From assembly GCA_029891345.1 (NCBI GenBank), contig CM057009.1, positions 288,682,966 through 288,746,965 of the forward strand: 64,000 nt of DNA. Direction: 5' to 3'. The stretch comes from Dryococelus australis (Eukaryota; Arthropoda; Insecta; Phasmatodea; Phasmatidae). This document shows, in pieces, positions 33,465-47,339 of this stretch (within the stretch, counting starts at the first letter, position 1; each line of letters opens with the position of its first letter). Under the pieces are notes generated by a model. The model had not been told where the DNA came from. It worked only from the letters and a program-made list of their open reading frames with translations, and did no database searches. Both the position numbers and the translations under genes were made by a program.

Positions 33465-36400
33465 CTCAAGCAAGTACAATTTTTATTCCACACAAGAACG
33501 AAGGCAAGAGAGCATTGAAACTGTTCAAGTGTCTGGAATTTTTTTTCTGCACTTTTAATATATTTTGCGGTTTTGCGATACAATGTCGATCAATATTTGA
33601 TAAAAATCCCATGTCAGTTTTAAAATATATCTCGCACACTTTTTTTCAGTAGAATTATCAGCATTTGAACGGTAACATTGGTGCCAAACTAATTTTTAAA
33701 AATTTATACGAGCACAATGTTCGATTTCAGCGTAAGTGTTTTTTGAAGATTTAGGAATACCGCGAAATGTGGCATTTTGTTCACCTGTGATTATGGTATA
33801 TCATATAGCTATTTTGGAGTTCAATTTTACTATAAACCTTAAAAATTAAATTATGGGCGAACCACTACAAGAAATTCCTTTAGATGTCATAATTTTATTC
33901 TAATGCCATTAACAGTTAAATTGAACTGTAACCAAACGTGATGATAATGCAAAATTATTGAATTTGTACGTCAATTCACATAAATAATAAATAACTGTAT
34001 CTTCCGTCATGAATTTTTGTAAATTAGTCTTCCATTGTTTTATATATTTTTATCAATGAACAATTTTATGTAATAAAATATAATGAAAAAATTATTCTCA
34101 AAACATCGAAAATTATATTCGGCACTAGAACATTAAAGGTCCCCCCCCCCCCCCCCCCCCCTGTGGCACTTGAACTGCGTGAATACTAAAAGTGCGTTGT
34201 TGAATGTACTGTTCCACTGCTGAGTGTTTTCAAAACATCACGCACATTAGATACACCATTTCAGAGGACCTTTAATATAGCCAAAGACAGCTTCTTAACC
34301 AAACTGTATCTCAAAACGTACGCTCCAGATTGATACCTCGCCACAGGCTACGCATCAATACATTTATAACATCACGTCTTGAACGACGAGAGCACTGCAC
34401 GCCATTTCAGAGCTTTGCGCCTAGGGGCCACGTTGCACTTGATTCGCGCAACAGCGTAGCCCTTAACCTCTCACGCTACTCTGCCTCAGATGCGAGCGCG
34501 CTGAAACAGCATGCAGTAATGAAGTGTGCAGAGATTGGGCTGTGACCTGACAGTTTCATTACTGGGAAGTTTGTGGCGTTGTTGGATTAGGCTGCCGACA
34601 CAAGTGCGTGTAGGGAAAAAAAAAAGTACGTTCACACCTATCGAGGTGGCGAAGCGGAATGTACTCGCTTTTTGGTTTCTCACGGTTTTCCGAAATCACT
34701 AAAATCTATTCCCAGGGTTGCTCTTTGATTATATGCCATGGTCGACTCCTTTGGTATTCTTGATCGTCCAAGCCACAATTTCGTCTCTAATGAGAGAGCT
34801 GTTAACACAACTTTAATTAAAATAATCAAATTAAAAACAGTAAATTTATAAATACACTAGACTTAAAATTCCATGTTTTCATGTGTTTGGGGCATTTTTC
34901 CGTGTATTTATAGTAGTTATACTACTGTATACCAGTTTTAGGCGTTTCCGCATAATTTCACAGTACTTAATAATCTAGTAAAACCCATAAGCAAATAAAT
35001 TCAATTGCGTAAATTAGATTATTTTATTTATATCAGTTTTTAAATAGTAATAATGTTTTCGTCATCTAATTTCACTTTCACGTTAATAATTTTTCTATAT
35101 AAATAGGAAAAACCTCATGCCAACTTTATTTAATTACTATAGTTAACCAAATACAAAATTTTGTATATTCAAAATTTATAAACAGTAAAAAATTATATGA
35201 TAAAAGTTTCAATGAATATCTCTAACAAGTTATAAAAAAATTTTGATATGTGATAATTTTACAATATTAAAATAAATATTCTTTCTTAAAATATCAAACA
35301 GAAAATCTTTAATCTCTACGTATAATGTGTTCCCAGTGCTATTTGAAGTGATATCGAAACATAAAATATAAGTTTCGCAACTTTAGTATTAGATTTAAAG
35401 GTTTTTTTTAAATTTGAATACATTAATGCTAATAGTTGTCGCAAAAATTAAGCATCCCCCCCCCCCCCCTTCATTAATTTGGTTAGTATTTTGTCAATTA
35501 TTAATATTTTTACAAATTTACATGACGCTTCTGTTTGTTATGGGTGAACTAGGGCGTATACATTATTCAGATATATAACAAGTTGTTCAGAAATATCAGT
35601 TTGTGAGTTCTAAATATTAACTACATTAACATACATTGCAGTGTGATTTACATTGCAAATTTGTTGACAGGAAGTCTAACGGCGACCACGCATCACTAAA
35701 CTTCAGTGGGTTCCGAACCACTTAGTGTTATACTCGTGCTAGAATTTTTAGTCACACAACGATTGGGCCATGGACCGTCACCATTTTTGATCCCGTCCAC
35801 CACAACTGTGGCGTTTTAGTGATAATGCAACTCATGATCAATAAATGGAGAGAAGTGTTAACACAACTAAGTACTTACGCCTTCTCACTGGATAAGGACT
35901 CCTTGGAGTAGACCCAGGCAAGTTTTCTGCAAATTCTGCAAACATGAAATGAAACATGAGTGGTCCGCTTGTGTCGCAAGCAATTCCATCTATTATACAG
36001 TCATTTTCGGCAGGGTTTCCAAAAAAACACATTTGCTTACACATCTAGACGTGTCATGTAATAGCAGAATAACTTTCCTCCTGTTTAATGTACGTGTTCT
36101 TGTTAAGAATACCACACAGTACACAGTGAGACGCTAATTTCGTTTGTTTATTGTAGGTAGTGCAAAGGTATTTGTGTCAAATTTGCCACATCCTTAAGAA
36201 AAATTCTCTGGCAGTACATTTTGTTGTGACAAAGTGCTTGGAAAAGTTCAGTCTTCCACACCGCGTTGTTCAATATCCTCGTTCCAAAATCTGACTATAG
36301 ACACTAAGCAAAAAATTAAATTTTATAAAAGGATATTTAAATGCACTTCTTATATTACTGAAATAGTTACCTTTTATACAAGTAGTTTATTTAAAACTTT

Positions 36401-39400
36401 TAGTGATTTTTGTTATTTAGTTCAACGAGGATCTGTTTCACGTAATATCTTAAATCATAGCTGCTTAAATCAAAATAGGTCTACCGAATATAGGGAACTT
36501 GTCAAAACACCATACATTTATAGTTCCTTTCAAAGTGAATTTTATCGACATCATTGCATAACTATTCTGATTTTCTTGCTTTAGATTTTGATCTATAACA
36601 TTTTTGTGCACAAAAAGAGTTCGTTTCATTTTAAAAACATAACAATTTTAAGTAATAAATTTTTGTGGAAACAGATGTCAAATATAAAATACAGGGTTTC
36701 TTATAGCATATTCTGCATACTGAGCAAATTCATACATTCAATGACCATTTAAGGGTATGTAAAATAAATATTTAAAATTTAAAAAAATTCGGATGTATTT
36801 CTTAAACCATAAACTGTCCCCGTTTTAAATCAAGATGTGTATGCTCAAGCGGGAACTATAAAATAAAAGTCTAACAATCATAACCCTCAGATAGATTCAC
36901 AGTATTTATTCTGTTAGCAACAGTGTTAACAGACTATTTCTTTGTGTTGAGTTGAGAGATTTGGGCGGCTTTTAACGTGATCTTGAGAGTCAATTTCTAT
37001 TTATTTGAATTTAATTATAAAAGTCCAAAATAATAATCTGGTATAGCAGTAATATATTTGTTCGGAGATTAATTGACACAAGAATTCAATGCCCGTGTGT
37101 CAGCTGAAATGTTAATGTGTTTCTTAGTGCAGTTTTTAAAATAATTTCGACTAAATCTGTTCCCTCATCATAATTATCTATTGCTTTATACCACTGCATG
37201 TGATTTGATCAACTTGATTAATATGGTTGGTCTTATACGAAAGAAAACTTACAGTTCATCTCGAAGTTATTTTTAAATGTAATTTTAAAAGAAGCGTAAG
37301 AAGTGGGACTATTTTATAAGTGAACACTTTTAGGTTTCACTGAAATTTATTTTTATTTTTTTATTTAAAATTATGTTTTTCCTACTTAAAATTCGCACTT
37401 AATGCCACAAACACAATGCCATCAATATTTGTTCCATGGTAAATCCTTGCAGCTGTGCTGTCAAGATCTGTCACTAGGATATAGTTAAACTATATTAATC
37501 AATTTTCGGTGAAATGTGTAAATTTCAAAGTGTTGTACCAATTCCGTAATCATTCTCCTTAGTAAGCATCCCATGCCCCAGTGGAGAGAAGATAAATTTA
37601 AAATTGCTAGAGATATTATCTTGGCTTTCTAGGTCAAGCGACATCAAAACTTTGAAGTAACGGAAATTTTACATCAAGAATTTAGTCGTCTTGTACTTCT
37701 CGAGTAAGAAATCAAATGAACATAACAGTGAGTGTTTTGCGTAGCATGTAAAATCTCCTGATATTCGTAAAGCAGTGGAAAAATAAGTTCTCTTAACGCT
37801 TGATTAGAGAGCATCCCTTCAAATTACAGCTGCAGATTGTCAATAGACTCCGACAGAGCCCTTCGGAACCTCGCAACTCCCTTCTAAGATCACCAGACAA
37901 AAGTGCTTTTCTTTAAAGATTTGCACAGCAGGAACTTTGACAGCTTGAGAGACGACAAAGGTAATACACATCTACCTTGGAAATTACTAAGTCAAGATCA
38001 TCAGTCAACCCAGTCCTCACCCGCGACGCTGTCCAACAGATGGGAGTGGAGAAACCAAGAAATTCTATACCAAGTCGCCAGTCCTGCAGCAAATATTGGA
38101 TCTGTAACTATATGGAGAAATTTAGACCTGCAACACTGTACGCTAGCCAAAAAAAAAAAAATCCATAAGTAAGACAGCCTGTACATGGTTAACTGATATA
38201 CCATTTAACAAGATACATCAATAAACTTCTCACAAAGATACGAAAATCAATTTATGCAAAAATAACTCAGTCCAGACGGTCGGGTCTGTTTCGACATTGT
38301 TGAAATATTCAGAATAATGCCAGTCTCAGAATTTCTTCGAAAGTCTCAAGCCAAAAATTGAAAAGTGTTTTAAAAGTCAGGCAAGTGACCAGTTAGCCGA
38401 ATACTGTACACCGTTCTTACATAATCCTATCGATTACCAAGTAGGACATCCGTAGGATCGTCTACTTTTTCGAAGTTGAACAGCAACTATGTTGCCAATT
38501 TCGAAGTTAAAATTGTCAAATACAACGAATAGAAAAAAAAAATTATTGCAGATACGTACACGTCACATTTTCCACTTGTAAACGTAATAAAGTGAAGTCA
38601 TAATGTAAATCAAACATCTGCGTTGCACCTGTCTCAACATGAGCCTCGCCGTAGAAATAAGGAGAGCAATAACGAACTTAACATTTCATGATGTCTTGGA
38701 GAACAAAAAAGAAAATGCGGAGAACTAACAAACAAAGTTTATTGCCAAGAAGTAAATCGGTTATGTATATACTTTCCAGTCTCTTAAAGAAAAAAGACAA
38801 GCATCGCTAATAATTATACAATATTAAAAGACCTGCATTGGTACTTATGAAAACCCACGCTTTCTTTAAATTAAATTAACTATCCCTGAGAAACAGCTAA
38901 CTTGTTTCTGCAAACTGTTGTTTCCAGGTAGGCAGAATAACAGAAGGTAAAAATATACAAAGCAGAGGATGTAGATATCAGCATGTACAAAACCGACAAT
39001 CGAAAGAGATCTTTAAAAGACACAAAATCAAAAGTCAGTATGCAAAATTTACGAAATATTAGCAGAATATATACATATAATAGACCTATATATAATATAT
39101 TATATATAAGCTGAGTTTGACATGGCCGTCGTATGTAATAATTCCAAGCAAAATAACTGCATGAAAAGCGTGAATATTATTGGTCGCCACACTAACCTGT
39201 CAGAGCATGACAGTGATTTGCGGCCACAGTAAAGTTCAACTATGACTGGCAAACACAAAAGCCTATCAGGAAACGTGGTTTTTGCTATATTGATAACTAA
39301 TAAAAAGCTAGAATCTTGGAGGAATGCAACACTAAAGTCTCTTCAGATATCTTGTCTATGATTTCCACACAAGTAATGGCAAGACAAGAAATCTTCCTGC

Positions 39401-42184
39401 AGAAAAAAAAAAAACTGTAAATTTGGCTGTGTTTCTTTGAAAAAGGGGCTGGGTTTCTTTGATAGCTCACGTTTTTAGAACATAAAATTATGCATACTTT
39501 AGCACCCCCTCTCAAAGCAACTGTCATTAAAAGTGTGTCATACACACTTAATTATTATTTCTTTACAAAATAGAAAAACAGAATGTTGGCATTCACTTCG
39601 TTTCTCTAATCTGTGTACTGGTTCACACATAAGAATCATAAAATATGAGTGAATGTGTTTACGAATTTTGTAAAGTTAACGATAAAACTTATACGCTTGA
39701 AATACAAGATACAGATTTTAATATATATTATAATAATTAAAACATTCAATTGGTCACTCAATGTACTTCCACTGATGGCATTATTACCTAGGTGTTGTTA
39801 AATTTATCGATACTTCGACCTTATTGAAAACTGTGCCCCACCTACATTTTGCAACACAGATTTGTTGTATAGTAATAATTAACAATAAAGTTCAATTTTC
39901 AGTAGTACTTTGCACGGTTATGCACGTTTCGGCTAAAGACGTGAGGAACTCCATGATAAGATCGGGCTTCTAGTTATTATGATGTCACCGAAACGGTGCT
40001 TGCAAGCAAAGTCTAGCTGGAAGGTCCACACCCATATAGCAGATTGAAACTTGTTGGAGGCCAAACAGTATGACATGAATCCGATGCCTTAATTAACAAG
40101 GCCAAATAAGTACATTATGTGCGATTACTTTTGAGTTCATTTCAATGATACAGTTCTTTTCCATAAATACCAACACGTTAGGATACAATTTTGGCATATT
40201 ACCTCATCACAGTGCTCAATCTCTTTGGACAACATTAAGTGGCATATTTTAATTATTTCTGTTTCTGATCAAATATTTGGTATTTCAACATTTATGCTAA
40301 TAATTACTGAGTTGTTATGCAGAGAAAAATACCTGTACTTCTATGCATATAAGGAGATACAAAATAAGACCTTAACTATGTCCATTAAATGGCCTGAAAG
40401 AATTATGTAAACATGTCTTAAAAGAATTTGTAAATTCGAGTTTAAAGCTTAACTGGTTGCGTCCAACGCGCAAGTAAAAGTATTTGAAATAATTCCTTCG
40501 TAAGCGATATGCAAGGCGATTGATAAACTTGTGTCTAAACACGTTACTGGGCCGTATATTGCCAATTAATAATTAAACTGTCTTTGTTAATTTTCTTTAG
40601 TGACATATAATAATCATGAAATGAAGGTGATTTTTAAGCAGTTAAAACAGGCGTTTTCATAAATTTTGAGGAAAATTATCTATCTAATATTTTACAGGAC
40701 ATTGAAGAGAATCGAGTTTTTCGTTGATTTTAGCACATTTTTTTTAAAAAAACTTTGTTCCCCCGTTCGTTACGGTGGCTTTCAGGGCGTAGAATTACCT
40801 GAGTGGTCCGACAAATGCAACGTTTTAATAAGAAATAAAATGCGACCTTGGTTTCCCTACACCATTATTAATTTCAGGGCATTTCCAGTACTTTATCAAC
40901 ACATTAGCGGTGACAAAATTCATATGATCGATATGTGTAACGAGATTTTCACTATAATATATATGTGCTTGTTAACTTTCGCAATAACACGTATTTTCAA
41001 AAGCTAAGAACGCTATGGTATTGTATAGTTTCTAGGTAATCATGCGTCTCCAAATTTTGAGTGGTCACACAAGGTGACGTAAGTTTTAGGAATTGATTAG
41101 CACACGTTTATGTAAATTAATATACATTTTTAATTAAATCGGAAGTTTATAAAATGTGTAAGTTTGCATTGGTCACAAAACAGGTTGTTGCTTTTGTGAC
41201 TGCGACCTCTTTATGAAATGATAAATCTTGGAAAGCTCTTACACCTATATACCAAATGGCACCGAGCAACAATAGTCTGATTGTAAACTCGTTTTTGATA
41301 CAGTTAGTTTCACTTTTAAAAGAGGAGTGTTGGAAACACTACTTAGTTTGTTTTTCTGCCGGTAATATATCATATTGCTGTATGAAAAATAAAAATAACC
41401 ACCGAGTTGCTGGTTCGTTTATAAAGTGTCTATTAAACGACTTTGCAGGAATCTTGGATACGTCAACACATTTACAAAATCTAACATCGTAATGGACACG
41501 AAAATTGTCTACTCAGTGTGGAGACACAAAACTAGTACATACGACTCATGGCCGAATCGCACTGAAGATAACATTTGGTTCATTGCGTGACATTGCGGTA
41601 GTATTTGTTTCAAGTAAAGTTGAGCATCAGTGTATAAGTAACATATTGAATTAAGGGGGGCGTAAAGTTAATGTTTCCATGCTAAAAAATGGCCCCACAT
41701 GAACATAACATATAGGTAAAGTAGAATTGGGCAGTCATGTAAGATAAACCACCACTTGCTTTAGTTAATATGTATTAATTATTTATCTGTCCATATTTCG
41801 TGTGGATTGTAAAATGTCCTAATAAAGACTGGAACGGGCGTTTATGAGTATGTTTAAGTAATAAACCAATTAACAATCTCAAAAACTACACAATTTAAAA
41901 AAAAACACCACCAAGTAACCAAATTAGGTGAGCGGCACGGGTATTATAAACAAATATATGCAAATGTGTGAGGAGTGGCTACAACTTTCCCATGTGCTTT
42001 TACCATTTCATAATATATGCATGTACACACGCGCAGGTTTTCCACATACCATATACAACTACAGCACCTTTGGTCGCACAGTATTGCCTCTTATCAAAGA
42101 CGCACCAACTATAACATTATGAAATAAATTGGCGTATAATTAACGAAAAGTTAACGAGCATCATTTTAACGTCTGCATGAATCG
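33465..42184. other. Long AT-rich intergenic region, no supported gene
   Basis: ORFs reach 116 codons (36,234-36,584) but none has recognisable domains, and I find no splice-linked exon pairs. Homopolymers include a 21-base C run at 34,141-34,161 and a C run at about 35,456-35,468. TA-rich simple sequence lies at 39,075-39,110. The 34,330-34,540 stretch is more GC-rich, with an ORF of 71 codons that I cannot assign. Confidence 0.5.
34141..34161. repeat. Poly-C run (21 bases)
   Basis: Uninterrupted C tract; poly-G on the other strand can form quadruplexes and is often mis-sized in assemblies. Confidence 0.95.
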
Positions 42185-43322
42185 ACATATAGCGCGAGCA
42201 TTGCAAAGCAGTTACGGGAAAAGCTATCTTTTATTTTGACAAAGTTCGTTTCGAATTGGCTGTGCGTTAACTGCTAGTATTCACGGATAGGTCTGTGAAA
42301 ACGACACACAGGAACGTCGGGGAAATTCTTGCAGCAGAAGGCAAACACAGAACAAAACTCTCCGTATTGACCGTTCCCTCGCCGGGAACAACCGCATTGC
42401 CGTGAATGGCGTTAGGAAATATCTGGGCCGGGGTAGGGGGGAGGATGAGGACAATGGGTGCGGAGAGAAACAACATATAGCGCGAGCTTTGCAAAGCAGT
42501 TACGGGAAAATCTATCTTTTATTTTGACAAAGTTCGTTTCGAATTGGCTGTGCGTTAACTGCTAGTATTCACGGATAGGTCTGTGTAAACGACACACAGG
42601 AACGTCGGGGAAATTCTTGCAGCAGAAGTCAAACGCAGAACAAAACTCCCCGTATTGACCGTTCCCTCGCCGGGAACAACCGCATTGCCGTGAATGATGA
42701 TAGGAAACGTCGGGGGGGGGGGGGGGGAGGCTGAGGACAATGGGTGCGGAGAGAAACAACATATAGCGCGAGCATTGCAAAGCAGTTACGGGAAAAGCTA
42801 TCTTTTATTTTGACAAAGTTCGTTTCGAATTGGTTGTGCGTTAACTGCTAGTATTCACGGATAGGTCTGTGAAAACGACACACAGGAACGCCGGGGAAAT
42901 TCTTGCAGCAGAAGGCAAATACAGAACAAAACTCCCCGTATTGACCGTTCCCTCGCCGGGAACAACCGCATTGCCGTGAATGGCGTTTGGTAACGTCTGG
43001 GGGGGGGGGGGTGGTTGAGGAGAATGGGTGCGGAGAGAAACAACATATAGCGCGAGCATTGCAAAGCAGTTACGGGAAAAGCTATCTTTTATTTTGACAA
43101 AGTTCGCTTCGAATTGGTTGTGCGTTAACTGCTAGTATTCACGGATAGGTCTGTGAAAACGACACACAGGAACGTCGGGGAAATTCTTGCAGCAGAAGGC
43201 AAACGCAGAACAAAACTCCCCGTATTGAGCGTTCCCTCGCCGGGAACAACCGCATTGCCGTGAATGGCGAGGGAAACGTTGGATTGGTGAGTGGTGGTGA
43301 GGGGAATGGGTGCGGAGAGAAA
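42185..43322. repeat. Tandem array, 4 units of about 285 bp
   Basis: Units begin ACATATAGCGCGAGC at 42,185, 42,473, 42,759 and 43,043 (lengths 288, 286, 284, about 280). They are highly similar. The main differences lie in a G-rich tract before GAGGATGAGG-type sequence: GGGGTAGGGGG in unit 1, a G run of about 15 in unit 2, about 11 in unit 3, and none in unit 4. Minus-strand ORFs repeat LSAPI...GNAVVPGEGTVNTGSFVL in each unit, with LPSAARISPTFLCVVFTDLS. The reading frame is open in all four but without a start/stop logic, so I regard it as satellite-like rather than coding. Confidence 0.95.
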
Positions 43323-46228
43323 CGTGCTACCAACATAACGACGCGTGACGAATACCCTAAAGCACAACAGCGGCAGTTTTTGAGGTAAACTAATTCGGAC
43401 TACGTTTAGCAGATGGTACTCCAACTGTAACAAAATAGTTGAGTGAGTCCAGCGAAACACCATTTTAAAAACAAATTAAAATATTTTTAGAGCTTTGAAT
43501 TTCATAGCTTAATGCGCGTAGGCTTGTACGTTCGTAACGAAGGAAATTTAACAGCCAAACCGAGTTTGCTATTTACTTCCATGCACCGGTTTTTTAACTT
43601 CGTTCCAAAGTTTCCATTTTTATAAACATTATGCCCAGGTCTATCACGTTTATATTTGAAAAATTTGTTATTGAAAGCTTATCGCATATGGTGGCACTAA
43701 TGGAAAGAAATTTTTGGGAATATTCTAGAAGCATGTTAACCTAGAAACACCTATGTACATATTTGTTAAACATTTTAGGATATATTAGTAACGTTCAAAT
43801 TAAAAGCAAATCAAGTGTGTGTTTTCAGCTGCGGGCATATCAGAGTACGAAATTGCATATTACGATCCATTCATGGCTGCTTCCAGATTTTCTGAAACCC
43901 TGCTATGTTCTACTTTCAGGATATCCTTCCGCCTCATGCAGACAAAGGTTAACCGAGTTTAGAAAATTACACCACAGGGACAACGTACCGTATTCTTGAT
44001 CAGTCTCATTGTATTTTGCAGACATACGAAAAAAAACCGCAAAATAAACAAAAATGTATACACACGTCTATGAGCATATCGCATACTGAATGCAAAAGTA
44101 TCGTATTGAAAAAAAATTAGGTTTTCGCAATATTTGTGCCTTAGGTGGGAAAATACGTACTGTACAGGTATACATCACTAGGCTTTGAAATATTGTCGTA
44201 ATATTATGTCAATTCTTACTGAACGTAAACCATATAAATGGATGTTGCACTTCTTAAAAATATACAATATTCGTGTGTTTTAAATCAATGAACGGTAGCT
44301 GCTTTATGATAACACAGTTTTAATACTTCACATTCCCTTACTGGCATTGCACATTGGAAACTTGTTATAAAGACGCAATTATTTTACTTGCATTTATCGT
44401 ATGTAGGCTTAAGAAATTATGAGTTATGATAGCTTTGTATTCAGTGTGTGATATAGCCATTGTATGTACGCATTATAGACATTCATTAAATTCCACAGTT
44501 GCGCCACACAGAGCTAGAGCCTCGGCAGAGTCAAGTGCTCAGTTCACTTTGAATAAGTTATAGCAGTCAGACAGAAGAAACCAGTTTGTGTCATATGAAA
44601 AAAAAATAAAGTTTTGAAAACTGTCGCGCAAACTTTGCAAGTAGTAATTAGAAGAAAACTGTACTCTATGTTAAATTTGGTTGGTGCTTAATTATTGTTA
44701 ATAAATCTCTAATAATTTAGCCTCGGAATGGCCGAAATGCCCATAAAATATGATATACTACTTTTATTAGGTATATAAAGAAGAGATGTAGCTACAGTAC
44801 CGTTCTCTTCTTATACAAGCAAGCGTTACTCAGATACCGCAGATTAAAAAAAAAAAAAAAAAAAAGGGGGGGATTTTTTTAATATAAACGTTTGTGCGTT
44901 TCTCTAAAATGCGTCAGTTTTGGAAACGAATGTTGCCTATTGCGCTCAGAGGGAAACAAAATGAAACTTTGGATCAGCCAATAATTAGCTGACAAGTAAG
45001 TCATAATATATATTCTCCATGTTCAAAACTGACTTGTGTCAGGGACTTTGAAAATGAATTCCAAACTTATTCATTCAAGAGAGAGAAATTCAAACCGGTA
45101 CCTAACTTTATTACGATGTGAGGTATTCTACTTAATACAGCTGTCTTAAAACGACTTTCGATATTCATAAACCCAGTTATTTACTTGATATGTACGGAAT
45201 CATCAATGGTCGGCACGATAAAAGTGAAAGACGTGGCAGTGTTTGTCCTGAAGCTACCGTTAATAAAACAGAAGAGTTTATTTTACAAGCACAAACATTA
45301 AAATACTCCAGCAATAAAGCTTTAATTCAATGGAAGATTGAAACATTTTCAAGGAACTGCCAGTGTAACACAAAAAAAGCACATTTTTTGTTAAGGAAGT
45401 CTGAAGAAGTGATGGCAGAAATTCTGGACGTGTTGATTTAAAAATCCAACAGTCAAGCAAACAGAATTTTAAATACGGATTCGAAAAGCGCACTAAGTGC
45501 TTTGCGAAAAGTTGTTATTCTCTTCCTCTAAAGTGGAAACTTTGCAGTAATATAATTCCATCCAAATAACAAATTACGAACAGAAGTTTTTGATTGTGTT
45601 ATTGACAATCACAATTTGCTTGGCATTTGTTTTAAACTGGAATGACGTTTAGCCCGCCGGACGAAACTAATCGACCGAAATAAACATTCTCGATGATGAA
45701 ATACCCGTTTGAAATTAGCCCAAACTAAAATAACGGTGAACTTCTCATTTCACTAAAATTTCCTTTCCGGGATATGACGCCAACTCTGAAAATTTTCGAG
45801 TAAAAGAATTTCAGGTTTGGGTTTATAATTATAGAAAAATGCCTGGAATATGATAACGAAATCTGAATGTATGAACGCTAGACAATATTCTGTCACATGC
45901 TATAAATGGAGCTCTGTTCCCAAAAAATAAAGAAAGTCAAAAAATGAAACCGTTTCATAATCAGATAGGCGCATATTGTAAGTATTAATTCATACGTGCC
46001 AACTCCTGAACTAAACTATGTTGTACGGCAGTGAAACGTTGATACAGACAGAGAATCATATGAGAAGTTAGAAGTGCAGTAGAGCAAACAGCAGGACTTG
46101 TGTATTATTTAGTCTTCCAAATGAGTAGATGTATTAAAGTTAAAATTCAACGAATGGAAGTTGAAATACGATTATCGATGTCTTATGTATCAAACATTAA
46201 ATTAATTGCATGTAAATTGAGTTAAAGG
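43323..46228. other. Intergenic, no supported gene
   Basis: AT-rich. A run of 20 A then 7 G occurs at 44,846-44,872. ORFs up to 83 codons without motifs. Confidence 0.5.
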
Positions 46229-46631
46229 CTGTTCACTATAAAGTGAGCACTTTTGTAAACAACCTTAAAAAAAAATGTCACTGCCCCTATCTGAATATCT
46301 TTTAACTGGTGTCATCAGTGACATGCGCCCAGTTAAGTTGGTAACGATTGATGGAAAGTAGTTCAGTATCTTAACGTCGAATAAAACGCGTTAGGTAACA
46401 ATTTATGATAACTTTCGCTTTCTGTTTTTTTTATGCATCGGAGTGTAAGAATGAACATATTTGTAAAATATTTATTTTTCTAATAATTCACAGTTTCACT
46501 TGACCGACGCATGAATAAAGTGATAAGGCCCATGACAATGTTAATCTTTCATAAGGCGGAAAAATATACAACGTGCATACAAACTGTTGTTAAGCAGGGT
46601 TTTTAAAAGTGCTCTTTTTTATCGTGAATAG
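46229..46631. mobile_element. Inverted-repeat MITE, copy B (complete, 403 bp)
   Basis: The left end is CTGTTCACTATAAAGTGAGC and the right end AAAAGTGC...TATCGTGAATAG. The interior (GACATGCGCCCAG, AAGTTGGTAA, GCCCATGACAATGTTAATCT, ACAACGTGCATACAA) is shared with the copy at 53,881-54,294. No coding capacity. Confidence 0.85.
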
Positions 46632-47035
46632 CATATAGTGGTACAAGTTCTAGACGCACACAGGAATTGCGGAAAGTTGGGGAACAACATTCATATACTC
46701 TGTGTGCTAAAGCTCTGTCAGCTCTGAAAGTGCCTCAACATGGTTTTATGTCAACAATCTGGAGAACGTTACACTTTTCGGTGGATTGCACGAAATTGTT
46801 TTTACTGGTAGCAACCAACTCCCCGGATTTCACATCACTGTGTTTATTTTCATTTTGTTGCAACTCGTGTCGTTGTTTAAAAAAAAACGCTACCGCAATT
46901 AATGAAAATAACGAAGCTGCTGAAGATATGACAGCTCTATGTTCGCTGTATGTTTTTCAAATCGTAGACGAAATTGTCTTTCGCATTGTAATTGTGTGTA
47001 CTGACGTAATCTCTATTAGGTAACATTGTTATGGG
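46632..47035 (+). other. 118-codon ORF between two MITE copies, probably chance
   Basis: An ORF at 46,667-47,023 fills the gap between MITE copies B and C. It has a Cys cluster (FCCNSCRCLKK) and hydrophobic stretches but matches no family I know. Because the interval is bounded on both sides by related inverted repeats it might be the interior of a larger element that used copies B and C as its ends. Low confidence. Confidence 0.15.
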
Positions 47036-47184
47036 CTGTTCACGGATAAATGAGTTTTTTTTTTAAAATCAACCCTTGAAAAATGTAACTACCCTGACCT
47101 GCATGTTTTTAACGGGTGCACAAAGTGAAATGCACGCAGTGAAGTTGGTAACGACGAAGGGAAAATAGCTTCATGTATTAACGG
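47036..47184. mobile_element. Inverted-repeat MITE, copy C (left part only)
   Basis: CTGTTCACGGATAAATGAG, then TAACGGGTGCACAAAGTGAAATGCACGCAG and AAGTTGGTAACGA, match the left half of copies B and D (second motif given as two parts: TAACGGGTGCACAAAGTG and AAATGCACGCAG). It stops at 47,184, exactly where similarity to the BEL LTR begins. The right half is missing on the far side of the BEL element. Confidence 0.8.
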
Positions 47185-47315
47185 CAGCCTTTAATCATAC
47201 CTCTCCTTACAGTGTTTGGTTTTCCGTATACAATCCATAGTTAACACAACACAGAAATCATGACCACCTTTTAAAATAAATTGTATATGTTCTTAAATTG
47301 TCTGTGAATGTAACA
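47185..47315 (-). repeat. 3' LTR of the BEL element, truncated
   Basis: It starts TGTTACATTCACAGACAATT on the minus strand right after a purine tract (AAAAAGGCGGGAGGA, 47,330-47,316). Only 131 bases match the 5' LTR; the last 103 bases are absent and replaced by MITE copy C. Confidence 0.85.
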
Positions 47316-47330
47316 TCCTCCCGCCTTTTT
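47316..47330 (-). other. Polypurine tract of the BEL element
   Basis: AAAAAGGCGGGAGGA on the minus strand directly before the 3' LTR; a purine run at this place primes plus-strand DNA in LTR elements. Confidence 0.6.
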
Positions 47331-47339
47331 ATTTTTGCA

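Noticed and set aside
46667-47023. The 118-codon ORF between two MITE copies as a transposase
   Set aside because: No DDE or HTH motif and too short; left as a low-confidence entry.
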